Assembly: GCA_947177165.1 (NCBI GenBank)
Contig: CAMWTP010000007.1
Location: forward strand, 1 to 64,000
Direction of reading: 5' to 3'
Length of the DNA stretch: 64,000 nt
Source of the DNA: an uncultured Lachnospiraceae bacterium
GTDB lineage: Bacteria; Bacillota; Clostridia; Lachnospirales; Lachnospiraceae
Shown here: positions 45,826 through 57,510 of the stretch, piece after piece
Numbering within the stretch: position 1 is the stretch's first letter
Layout: the number at the start of each line of letters is the position of its first letter
Position numbers and translations under genes: made by a program
The notes under the pieces: model-generated
Database searches by the model: none
The model's input: the letters and a program-made list of their open reading frames with translations, nothing else
What the model was told of the DNA's origin: nothing

Positions 45826-46665
45826 TTATGACGTTTCCAGATACAGGCGCACGATCTCCAGATATTCCTCAGGGTAAAAACCAATCTCCCCCTGGAAACG
45901 TGTCAGGGCGATCAGCCCGCCGTCAATCTCCGCAATCGATGCCAGCATCGCCGCATTGTCCGCCTTTAAGCCGCCTCCGTACACCACGTCCATACCGCCT
46001 GTCTGCTCTTTGACAAAGCGCGCAATCTTCGTGATGTAATCCTTGTCTGCCGGTGTCTTTCCCGGTCCAATGCTCCACACAGGCTCATAGGCAATCACCA
46101 CGCGGCTTCTGTCCACATCTGCCAGCCCGACTGACAGCTGCTCCCCGAGCACCGCCTCCCACTGCGGCTGCTCCTCCTGTGTCTCACCGATACAGTATAC
46201 GACCTTCAGCCCGGCACTGACAGCACACTTCACTTCCTTATTTAACAGCCTGTTCACCGCTGCTGCGTCCGTGACGCCCGCCTCCGCGAGAATTCCTTTC
46301 TTGTCGCCCCGCTCCTCGCAGTGCCCGATGAGTACTGCCTCACAGCCGAGCGCCCGCACGATCGACGCCGGCCTGTTTGTGGTAAACGCTCCGAAGTTGC
46401 CGCCCGGCGCCGTGTTGTCGCGGTAAATGCCCTGGCTGCCTATCTGCACAGGACTGTCGTCCGTCCGCGCTGCCACCGCCTGCAGCAGATGCGCCTCCGG
46501 GAAAAACTGCACGAACTCCACCGTGGCAGGGTCGTACTGCTTCAGTCCCTCCTGTGTCTGGGTTACAATGTGCGCCGCCCATTCCGGTATCGGCGCCAGA
46601 CGGTTTACACCGCCAAATTCAACCGGAACATCAAACCGTTTGAGATTCAGATAAATATGTTTCAT
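45826..46665 (-). CDS. Triose-phosphate-isomerase-like sugar phosphate isomerase
   Basis: A 279-residue TIM paralogue. The three catalytic residues remain: Lys in YLNLKRFDV, His in VLIGHCEERGD and Glu in IAYEPVWSIGPGKTP. Surroundings differ from central TpiA (NLKRF for NWKMN, GHCEER for GHSERR, SIGPG for AIGTG). The N-terminal 60 residues carry an insertion, and YGGGLKAD replaces the usual YGGSV. Such paralogues isomerise other short sugar phosphates, for example erythrulose phosphates. Placement between transaldolase and LarA-like genes supports a special pathway rather than glycolysis. Confidence 0.87.
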   Translation of the reverse strand: MKHIYLNLKRFDVPVEFGGVNRLAPIPEWAAHIVTQTQEGLKQYDPATVEFVQFFPEAHLLQAVAARTDDSPVQIGSQGIYRDNTAPGGNFGAFTTNRPASIVRALGCEAVLIGHCEERGDKKGILAEAGVTDAAAVNRLLNKEVKCAVSAGLKVVYCIGETQEEQPQWEAVLGEQLSVGLADVDRSRVVIAYEPVWSIGPGKTPADKDYITKIARFVKEQTGGMDVVYGGGLKADNAAMLASIAEIDGGLIALTRFQGEIGFYPEEYLEIVRLYLETS

Positions 46666-46681
46666 GTTGATACCCTACCTT

Positions 46682-47368
46682 CTATTCTGTCACAGTGTTA
46701 TCCCATGCGTTGGTAAACGTTCCGATTCCCTGTGTGGTAAACGCGTGCTTCATGCTGTCCTTGTACACGTCGAGACCGGCTGTCACAATGTCCGCTCCCG
46801 CCCGCGCGCAGTCCACAATCTGTTTGGGCGTCCGCACCGCCGCGCAGATGATCTCTGTCTTTCCATAAAATCCATAATTTTTATAAATTGTGACGATATC
46901 CTCTATGTATGCTTTGCAGTCCTCGCCGTTCGCCTCCTTCCAGCCGATAAACGGCGACACAAACTTTGATCCGTTCTTTGCGGGGAGAATCGCCTGCGCC
47001 GGGGAGAAGATAAGCGTCACGTTGGTGCGTATCCCCATCTTTTCCAGCTTTCTGCTGGCTGTCACACCTGCCTCCGTAGCCGGGATCTTAATCACGAAAT
47101 TCGGGCTGATGGCTGCGATTTTCTGCGCCTGCTTCACCATCTCCTGCGCGTCGTCAATGTGCGGGTTGATCTCGACGGAGACCGGAAATGTCTCATACCC
47201 GTCAAGTCCCTGCTCCCTGATCCACTCTGCGATATCTGTGATCGCTGTCATAAAGGGCTTTCCGCTCAGCATGATATGGCGCGGATTGGTCGTGACACCG
47301 TCAATCCCGAACGTCTCATACGCATACTTGATTTCATCCATTTTCGCACTGTCCAAAAAATATTTCAT
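46682..47368 (-). CDS. Transaldolase/fructose-6-phosphate-aldolase-like protein
   Basis: A 228-residue class I aldolase of the TalC/FSA family. MKYFLDSAKMDEIKYA, GVTTNPRHIM, the Schiff-base lysine in FVIKIPATEAGV, and TLIFSPAQAILPAKNGSKFVSPF are family marks. TNPRHI in place of TNPSL/I is unusual. It cleaves or transfers C3 units of sugar phosphates in the cytoplasm. It is the first gene of the long minus-strand operon, with AAAGGAG before its ATG and an upstream AT-rich region that contains possible regulator sites. Confidence 0.9.
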   Translation of the reverse strand: MKYFLDSAKMDEIKYAYETFGIDGVTTNPRHIMLSGKPFMTAITDIAEWIREQGLDGYETFPVSVEINPHIDDAQEMVKQAQKIAAISPNFVIKIPATEAGVTASRKLEKMGIRTNVTLIFSPAQAILPAKNGSKFVSPFIGWKEANGEDCKAYIEDIVTIYKNYGFYGKTEIICAAVRTPKQIVDCARAGADIVTAGLDVYKDSMKHAFTTQGIGTFTNAWDNTVTE

Positions 47369-47382
47369 TTTTCCTCACTCCT

Positions 47383-47422
47383 TTGTCTAAATTGAATTAT
47401 TAATTATTTAAAATTATTAATT
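47383..47422 (-). promoter_or_regulatory. Possible regulatory region of the transaldolase-nag operon
   Basis: Between the ROK gene and the operon are two direct copies of AATTATTAATT (47395 and 47412) in an AT-rich tract, and TTTAGACAA on the minus strand (47383-47391) next to the ribosome site. TTTAGACAA also occurs twice upstream of the beta-galactosidase gene. This may be a ROK-regulator site, but no consensus is known for this protein. Confidence 0.4.
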
Positions 47423-47525
47423 TATATAAAGAATATCACAATCACTTTTAGAATGATAGGTGCAAAATGTACAAAATATACAACGAAACTTTGGTCAAAA
47501 AAAACGAGTGCACCGTGCACCCGCT

Positions 47526-48761
47526 TTACATGACAATTTCAAGCTTCTCATCGATCGCCACTGCCGCTGCCCCCAGCGCACCCACAAAGCGATCGGAATC
47601 CACAAATGAAATCGTCGTCTTAAAATATTTGTAATGAGCCGAGTTCCCCCGGCTGCTCTGCGTATACTCTAAAAAAAGCTGCCTGTTTGACGCGTTCTTA
47701 AACAGCTGGCAGTCGATCAGCATGATATCCGGACCTGCAAAATTGATAATATTGGTCGCTGCAACCCCCAGCATGAAGATCGCGTTCTCCACAATCCGGC
47801 ACACATCCTCGTCCCCAGCCTCCTGTGCCTGCACAATATCCTTAATCGTCAGTTCCCGTCCATCCGCGCTGAGCTCTCTGAGAATTCCTGCGCGCCCCTG
47901 CTCCATTTCTTTTTTACAATCATTGATTACCGCGTACTCGCTCGAGTACGCCTCAAGACATCCGTGATTTCCACAGACGCACAGACGACCGTGCGGATCA
48001 AGCACCATGTGCCCGGCCTCCCCGGCCTCCACCACAGCACCGCGATAGCTCGACGTGTTCCTGAAAAGCGGGCACGCAATTCCCGCCGACACGACCAGAT
48101 AGGCAAAAGACTTGCCGTTCTCCACCTCATCCCAGTTAAACAGCTGCGCGCTCATACCGCGCGCAATCGCATTATTTTCCAGCGTTATCTTGCCCTCATA
48201 CCCCGTCAGCCGTGCAAAGTCGCTGCAGACCTCCTGCTCGATCCACTGATAGCGGGAACTGATCTTTAAGATTCCCTTCTCACGGTCCACCAGTCCCGGC
48301 AGACTGATTCCGATCCCGCACAGATCCTCCAGCTTCTTTCCGCTCTCCGCCAGACACGCTGTAAACTCCCTGCTGAGCTGCCAGATGAAATTATCGTAAT
48401 CTCCGTCCGTGCACACCCCTTCCTTCGATGCCAGTATCTTGCCGCAGAAGTTCGTCACACAGACACTCCAGTTCGTACTCTTGAGCTCTACACCTCCAAA
48501 ATAACACGCTTCCTGATTTATGTACAGCGGGTGGGCACGCCTTCCGCTCGCGTTGGGCGCCCTCCCCCGGATAAATGTCTCTTTGATCAGCCCCTCCTCC
48601 AGCATCTTGTTGATATTTGTCGTGATTGTAGGAAGCGTCAACTCCAGCCGCTGTGCAATATCAGCCCGGCTGATTGGGCCATAATAATAGATCATGCGCA
48701 GAATCGCTGACTGATTGGTTTCCTTGATGCGCAGCAAATTCTTCCCATGTAATACCTGCAT
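47526..48761 (-). CDS. ROK family transcriptional regulator
   Basis: A 411-residue repressor of the NagC/XylR type. The N-terminal winged helix is RMIYYYGPISRADIAQRLEL with TLPTITTNINKMLEEGLI. The sugar-binding ROK domain has GIGISLPGLVD and the zinc site CVCGNHGCLEAYSS, preceded by VEAGEAGHMVLD. It is a likely sensor of a sugar or amino-sugar phosphate that controls the operon starting at 47368 and perhaps the divergent beta-galactosidase gene. It is on the same strand as the operon but 157 bases upstream with its own start. Confidence 0.92.
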   Translation of the reverse strand: MQVLHGKNLLRIKETNQSAILRMIYYYGPISRADIAQRLELTLPTITTNINKMLEEGLIKETFIRGRAPNASGRRAHPLYINQEACYFGGVELKSTNWSVCVTNFCGKILASKEGVCTDGDYDNFIWQLSREFTACLAESGKKLEDLCGIGISLPGLVDREKGILKISSRYQWIEQEVCSDFARLTGYEGKITLENNAIARGMSAQLFNWDEVENGKSFAYLVVSAGIACPLFRNTSSYRGAVVEAGEAGHMVLDPHGRLCVCGNHGCLEAYSSEYAVINDCKKEMEQGRAGILRELSADGRELTIKDIVQAQEAGDEDVCRIVENAIFMLGVAATNIINFAGPDIMLIDCQLFKNASNRQLFLEYTQSSRGNSAHYKYFKTTISFVDSDRFVGALGAAAVAIDEKLEIVM

Positions 48762-52286
<3,525 letters not shown>

Positions 52287-52336
52287 TAACTGCTTTGCCC
52301 GGAAACCGAACTAACAATACTTAGGAGTGTTCACTG

Positions 52337-53380
52337 ATGAAAACTAAAATGGAAACGATTGATGAGAATTTAAAATCAGTACCACTGAAGCAGGGGCTGC
52401 ACTTTCAGGATGTCCGCAATACCCCGGCACGCATTTACGGGCTGATCGAGGGCGAGTACGCCCGGCTTCCGGCCGCGCTGCGCCCTTTTGCCAGCGAAAA
52501 GCTGCTGATCCTGCAGGGCAACACCAGCGGAGGGCGCGTACGCTTTCTCACAGATTCCCGGCGGCTGGGCCTGCGCATGATCGTGACGGACTCCGAGGGA
52601 TTCCCGCACATGGCATACAGCGGCTACGCCGGAATTGACTGCTATCTGGGAGAAGGGCCTGACCCAGAGTATCTGGGCACCCGCTGGCCTCCCCTGGGAG
52701 AGCGGCTCCTGGAAAGCGAATTTGAGCTTCCCGGCACGTTGTCGCTGGTGACGCTTTATCTTCCGCTGTACGATGGCATCAAACTGCTGGAGCTGGGTCT
52801 GGAACCAGACGCCGCACTTCTTGCTCCCCCGCCCTACACCCGCGAAACACCGATTGTTTTCTATGGTTCTTCCATCACACAGGGCGGCTGCGCAAGCAGA
52901 AGTTCCAACACTTACTGCGCCCTTGTGTCCCGGTGGCTGGACAGTGACTTCTACTGCCTGGGATTCAGCGGCAATGCAAAGGGAGAGCAGTGGATGGCAG
53001 AATACATCGCACAGCTGTCCATGAGCTGTTTCGTGTACGACTATGATCACAATGCCCCCTCGCCGGACTATCTGCGCCAGACCCACCGCCCATTCCTGAA
53101 AACGATTCTCGACAGCAATCCGACGCTGCCGGTAATCGCCATGTCCCGACCGTATCCGAATCTTCCGGGGACGGACGGCGAACGGAGGGAAATTGTGCGC
53201 GAGACCTGCACCTGGGCTGCCAGCCAGGGCGCACAGATCCAGTATGTGGACAGCCTCTCGCTGCTCGGCGGCAGGGGACGGGACAGCTGCACTGTAGACC
53301 GCACCCATCCCAATGACCTGGGATTCTTCCGGATGGCAGAAATGCTCCTGCCTTACCTGTCCAGGGCTCTTGACCAATAA
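52337..53380 (+). CDS. SGNH/GDSL-family hydrolase
   Basis: A 347-residue esterase-like protein. About 170 N-terminal residues form a beta-sandwich. The hydrolase domain then starts with FYGSSITQGG (catalytic Ser near 179), has FSGNAKGEQW (oxyanion Gly/Asn), and ends with DRTHPNDLGFF, which supplies the Asp-His pair near 322-325. No signal peptide is seen. Related proteins remove acetyl groups from sugars, so with the beta-galactosidase and sialidase it may de-acetylate host glycans. AGGAG precedes ATG. It is probably co-transcribed with lacZ. Confidence 0.87.
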   Translation: MKTKMETIDENLKSVPLKQGLHFQDVRNTPARIYGLIEGEYARLPAALRPFASEKLLILQGNTSGGRVRFLTDSRRLGLRMIVTDSEGFPHMAYSGYAGIDCYLGEGPDPEYLGTRWPPLGERLLESEFELPGTLSLVTLYLPLYDGIKLLELGLEPDAALLAPPPYTRETPIVFYGSSITQGGCASRSSNTYCALVSRWLDSDFYCLGFSGNAKGEQWMAEYIAQLSMSCFVYDYDHNAPSPDYLRQTHRPFLKTILDSNPTLPVIAMSRPYPNLPGTDGERREIVRETCTWAASQGAQIQYVDSLSLLGGRGRDSCTVDRTHPNDLGFFRMAEMLLPYLSRALDQ

Positions 53381-53480
53381 TCTTCCATTATAATCGAGCA
53401 GGGACTTTTAGTTTCTTTCCATGCTCGCGTGCAGGCACTGTCAGTCCTTGCTGACATATCTCTGCATGGGGCTGTGTACT

Positions 53481-53510
53481 AAAAAAGCGGTGTATCCACA
53501 CCGCTTTTTT
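53481..53510. terminator. Bidirectional rho-independent terminator
   Basis: AAAAAAGCGGTGT pairs with ACACCGCTTTTTT around a 4-base loop. It has T runs in both directions and lies between the convergent SGNH hydrolase and solute-binding protein genes. Confidence 0.92.
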
Positions 53511-53520
53511 ATCTGTCTGT

Positions 53521-55272
53521 TTATTTTCCTATTGTTCTGTCATATGCTGTCTGCATAATGTCAATATACTCCTGAACCTTGAGTGTCTCGAGCTGTGCCA
53601 GATATTTGTCCCAATCCGCGTCAATGTCGCTCTTTCCAAGCAGCCACTCTGCGAGGCAGCTCTCCACATAATTCTGGGCACTTGCGCCGTAGTCGCTTAA
53701 GAACTGGCTCTCATCGTCCGTAAACTGCATACTTGGAAGTGTCACACTTGCCGGGGCGTTGAGATAGAATTCGTTGATGACATCAACCTTGTCGTTTTTA
53801 ATCGTCTCAGTAATAATCTTATTGACAAACATATCATTTGTCATACACTTCGGCGCACCGTCATAAGGCGCTTCATGCTGGGTGATGGTATCAAAAGCCG
53901 CACCGTCTGCTCCCGGCGTTTCATCATATGTAACCACACCGTTCTCGTCAATATTTATCACGCGCTCCGGTCCGCGGTAGCTCATGATTGTCATGGTCTC
54001 ATTGTAGAACAGATCCACCCACTGTGCCAGAATTTCAGGATGCTCACACTTGTTGGTAATCGAAAATCCTGTGCCGAGGAAACTTACATGGTTCTGACGC
54101 TTGTGAACCTTAGCATCCTCCGCGTCCGCTGTCGCCTTCAGAGGAGCGATCGCAACGTACTGATCCCCATTGTCGCCAAAGCTGCCCGATGCCCATGTGT
54201 AAGCAGAACCAACGATCGGAGTCGCGCTTGTCAGCTTGGCACTGTACTGGTCGCCATCCTGCACGAAACCTTCCTGATCCCACAAACCGTCCTGCACAAA
54301 TTTGCCAAGTTCCTTAATAGCAGTCTTCCACTCTTCCGTGATCGGCTCATAGATAACCTTTCCATCCTCTACTATGAAATGGTTCAGTGTGCTGCCTGCA
54401 GCGTTGAATGCTTCCGCATGGCCGTATGCCCCGAAGAAGCTGCCATAACCGTTGATCTGGTTGATAGCCAGAAATGTGTAAGGAATCTCATCATTCGGAT
54501 CACCGTTGCCGTTTGCGTCCTGCTCCTTGAAAGCTTTCAGCACTTCATAGTACTCTTCCATGGTGGTCGGAACCTCCAGGCCCAGATTGTCCAGCCATGT
54601 CTTGTTGATATAGAGATTATCCGGATAATCCCTGACCGGCGACTCATTGACTGTACCCCAGGAATACTTCTGCCCGTCAGCAAGCGATGTGCTCATGCCG
54701 TCGAGATTCGGGAAACGTGCCAGAACATCCTTGTAATTCGGACAATACTGGTCAATCAGGTCGTCCACCGGGATAAATACTCCCATCGGTCCATACAAAT
54801 TCAAATCATCCATGCTCAAAGTATTGTATCCGAAAAATCCGTCCGGATAATCGTTGGTGGAGAGCATGATATTTTTCTGATCATTATAGCTGCTGGCCGG
54901 GAAGCACTCAAAGTCGATATGAACGTTCGTAGCCGCTTCCAGCGCCTTGAAAAACTCCATGTTATTGTAGTCAATCTGGGATACTTCCTGATAAGCGACA
55001 AGCTTGAAGGATACCAGCTCGTCTGATAATTTGGGCGCATTGGCTGCGATCCACTCATAACCCGCACCCTCCGCGATCGGCGCCGAACCGCCGCCCTGCG
55101 TGTCCTGTGCCTGCGCGTTATCCGTCGATGCACTGCTCTCTGTATTGGACGCTGCCGGCGCGTTGTCCGTCGTATTGTCAGTGCTGTCTCCGCCGCCATT
55201 GCCGCATCCGCCTGCCACCATGGAGCATGCCAGCAGCAAGGCCGTCATCTTTGCCAAGTTCTTTCTCTTCAT
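53521..55272 (-). CDS. Sugar ABC transporter substrate-binding lipoprotein, LplA type
   Basis: A 583-residue exported lipoprotein with signal MKRKNLAKMTALLLACSMVA and lipobox AGGC, then an acidic low-complexity linker (NTESSASTDNAQAQDTQG). The mature domain is that of large extracellular solute-binding proteins used with YtcP/LplBC permeases for oligosaccharides. AGGAGG lies just before ATG 55272; an ATG nine codons upstream is less good. It is the last gene of a three-gene transporter operon with no ATPase gene nearby, so a shared MsmK-like ATPase is expected. Confidence 0.9.
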   Translation of the reverse strand: MKRKNLAKMTALLLACSMVAGGCGNGGGDSTDNTTDNAPAASNTESSASTDNAQAQDTQGGGSAPIAEGAGYEWIAANAPKLSDELVSFKLVAYQEVSQIDYNNMEFFKALEAATNVHIDFECFPASSYNDQKNIMLSTNDYPDGFFGYNTLSMDDLNLYGPMGVFIPVDDLIDQYCPNYKDVLARFPNLDGMSTSLADGQKYSWGTVNESPVRDYPDNLYINKTWLDNLGLEVPTTMEEYYEVLKAFKEQDANGNGDPNDEIPYTFLAINQINGYGSFFGAYGHAEAFNAAGSTLNHFIVEDGKVIYEPITEEWKTAIKELGKFVQDGLWDQEGFVQDGDQYSAKLTSATPIVGSAYTWASGSFGDNGDQYVAIAPLKATADAEDAKVHKRQNHVSFLGTGFSITNKCEHPEILAQWVDLFYNETMTIMSYRGPERVINIDENGVVTYDETPGADGAAFDTITQHEAPYDGAPKCMTNDMFVNKIITETIKNDKVDVINEFYLNAPASVTLPSMQFTDDESQFLSDYGASAQNYVESCLAEWLLGKSDIDADWDKYLAQLETLKVQEYIDIMQTAYDRTIGK

Positions 55273-55301
55273 AATTTGTTCCTCCTTAAAATTTATCATT
55301 G

Positions 55302-56207
55302 CTACCCTTTCACAGATCCGATCAGGACACCCTTCACGAAATACTTCTGTATAAACGGATACAATATCATCAGTGGTGCCGCCGACACGATAATCGACAC
55401 ATACTTAATCAGACCTGCACGCTCCATCTGCGCTGCCGCCTGCTTTGCATCCTGCATCATCTCCTGCGAAACCTGATTCTCAATCAGGATATTGCGCAGT
55501 ACAAGCTGCAGCGGATACATTTCCTGTCTGCGGATGTAGATCATGGCGTTGAAGTAGGTATTCCACTGGGAAACACCGTAGAACAACACCAGAATCGCGA
55601 CAATCGCCTTGGACAGCGGCAGAGCGATGTCCGTAAAAAACCGAAACTCCGTGCACCCGTCCAGATAAGCCGACTCCCGCAGTTCCGACGGGATGGAAGT
55701 CTCAAAAAACGTCCTTGCGACAATCAGGTTATAAGGCACAATCAGGGTCGGAAGAATCAGCGACCACATAGTGTTGGTCAGCTTCAGGTTGTTGACCACA
55801 ATGTATGTAGGAATCATGCCGCCCCCGAAATACATGGTGAACACGATCAGCATCATGAGTGTCTTCCTTCCGGGCATATCCCGCCGGGACAGGGAGTAAG
55901 CCGCCAGTACGGTAGTCACCACGCTGAACAGCACGCCTGTGACCGTGTATATCAGGGAATTCTTGTAGCCTGTCATAATGGAATCATCCAAAAACACGGC
56001 CTTGTAACCCTCTATGGTGAGCTGCTTGGGAAGCAGCAGCACCTGGCCGGTTCCCACCGCCGAGGGATGGCTTATGGAGGCGATCAGCACAAAGTAAATC
56101 GGATACGCCACCAACAGGAAAATCAGTCCGAGGAAAATGTAGTTAAAGATGTGGAACGACCTGTTCCCCTCCCTCTTGTAGTTATTTTTCTTTGCTTGTC
56201 CATCCAT
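55302..56207 (-). CDS. Carbohydrate ABC transporter permease, LplC/YtcP type
   Basis: A 301-residue permease with six predicted spans. The coupling loop reads ELRESAYLDGCTEFRFFTDI, close to the EAA consensus of sugar permeases. The C-terminus IQKYFVKGVLIGSVKG is the standard ending of this family (YFVKGVMIGAVKG). It works with the next permease and the lipoprotein. The gap to the substrate-binding gene is 29 bases. Confidence 0.95.
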   Translation of the reverse strand: MDGQAKKNNYKREGNRSFHIFNYIFLGLIFLLVAYPIYFVLIASISHPSAVGTGQVLLLPKQLTIEGYKAVFLDDSIMTGYKNSLIYTVTGVLFSVVTTVLAAYSLSRRDMPGRKTLMMLIVFTMYFGGGMIPTYIVVNNLKLTNTMWSLILPTLIVPYNLIVARTFFETSIPSELRESAYLDGCTEFRFFTDIALPLSKAIVAILVLFYGVSQWNTYFNAMIYIRRQEMYPLQLVLRNILIENQVSQEMMQDAKQAAAQMERAGLIKYVSIIVSAAPLMILYPFIQKYFVKGVLIGSVKG

Positions 56208-56218
56208 AACTGCACCTC

Positions 56219-57175
56219 CTATACAAGGGACATATCCGCAACTTTCGCGGAAATCTTGTTCACGATCATCAACAGCACCAGACTCACCACCGACTCAAAG
56301 AAACCGATCGCCGCCGAATAGCTGAAATTGGGGCGTGTGGCCGATCCGAGGGACTGTTTGTACACGTAGGTTGATATCACTTCCGACGAGCTCAGGTTCA
56401 GGCTGTTCTGCATCAGGTATATCTTCTCATATCCCACTGTCAGCACGCGGCCTGTATTCATGATCAGCAGAATGATAATGGTCGGCATGATGGATGGCAG
56501 ATCAATGTAGCGGATGCGCTGCCATACCGTAGCGCCGTCCATGATAGCTGACTCGTGCAGTTCCGGGCTGACGCCGCTGAGCGCCGCCGTGTAGACGATG
56601 GAACTGTATCCGGTGTTCTGCCAGATTTCCGAGATGACGTAAATCGCCGGGAACATGGACGCACTTCCCATGAACATCACAGCCTCCCCGCCGAACAACT
56701 CGATAATCTTGTTGATGACGCCGGAACTAGGCGACAGGAACAGGTTCAGCATACCGACGATGATAACCGCCGAGATAAAATGCGGCGCATAGATTGTCGT
56801 CTGAACCACCTTGCCAAACCGCTTGCTCCTGCACTGGTTGAGCAGCAGCGCGACCAGAATCGGGAGCGGGAACCCCAAAATGAGACTCAAAATACTGATT
56901 TTGAGCGTATTCGAAATCACATTCCAGCAATCCGGCGACTCAAAAAAGCGGATAAAATGCTTGAAGCCAACCCACGGGGAACCCCACACGCCCTGAACCA
57001 CATTGTAGTCCTTAAAGGCCATCTGCAGTCCGCCCATCGGCGCATACCGGAAGATGCCAAAGTAGAGAATGCAGGGAATCAGAAATACGTACAGCTGCCA
57101 ATAGGACTTTGCCTTGGCAAGCTGCTGGGAAAAGGTCTTTTTTGGAACGGTAACTTTTTCATTCTTATTTTTCAT
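56219..57175 (-). CDS. Carbohydrate ABC transporter permease, LplB/YteP type
   Basis: A 318-residue permease. It has the characteristic N-terminus of LplB-type proteins (YWQLYVFLIPCILYFGIFRY, then APMGGLQMAFKDYN), the EAA loop ELHESAIMDGATVWQRIRYI, and IMLNTGRVL-like IIILLIMNTGRVLTVGYEKI. It forms a heterodimer with the second permease and is the first gene of the transporter operon. Its upstream spacer (57176-57415) is AT-rich and may carry the promoter. Confidence 0.95.
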   Translation of the reverse strand: MKNKNEKVTVPKKTFSQQLAKAKSYWQLYVFLIPCILYFGIFRYAPMGGLQMAFKDYNVVQGVWGSPWVGFKHFIRFFESPDCWNVISNTLKISILSLILGFPLPILVALLLNQCRSKRFGKVVQTTIYAPHFISAVIIVGMLNLFLSPSSGVINKIIELFGGEAVMFMGSASMFPAIYVISEIWQNTGYSSIVYTAALSGVSPELHESAIMDGATVWQRIRYIDLPSIMPTIIILLIMNTGRVLTVGYEKIYLMQNSLNLSSSEVISTYVYKQSLGSATRPNFSYSAAIGFFESVVSLVLLMIVNKISAKVADMSLV

Positions 57176-57415
57176 AGCTTCTCTCCAAATCTGAAACGAT
57201 GCACCGCTGCACAGCTAGTCCAGCGATACAAGACAACAGCTTAAATTAACTTCAAAAACACATCTGTACAGAAATGGTTAATGTAATTATTTAAGGTCAT
57301 TATACTCCGCTATTTATTAAATTGCAATAATAATTCACTAGTTTGTATATTCTATTTAATTTTATCACTATTTTATTATGCAAAATGATGTAAAAATAAA
57401 ACTTTTTTCCCAAAC

Positions 57416-57510
57416 CCTGTCCTCCAAAGGTTTAAAGCTCTGCTCCCTGTCCTCCAAAGGTTTAAAGCTCTGCTCCCTGTCCTCCAAAGGTTTAAAGCTC
57501 TGCTCCCTGT
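57416..57510. repeat. Triplicated 30-bp repeat at the end of the sialidase gene
   Basis: A 30-bp unit occurs three times in perfect tandem (57421-57450, 57451-57480, 57481-57510) with 5 more matching bases on the left. Each unit contains CCAAAGGTTTAAAGCTCTGC. The copy nearest the gene contains the last sialidase codons and the TAA stop; the other two are outside the gene. No spacers, so it is not a CRISPR array. Confidence 0.95.

Noticed and set aside
53875..55026. 383-codon plus-strand frame inside the substrate-binding protein gene
   Set aside because: Antisense shadow; the opposite strand has a lipobox and a complete solute-binding protein.
57416..57510. Tandem 30-bp repeats as a CRISPR array
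   Set aside because: Units abut directly with no spacers, and no cas genes are present.
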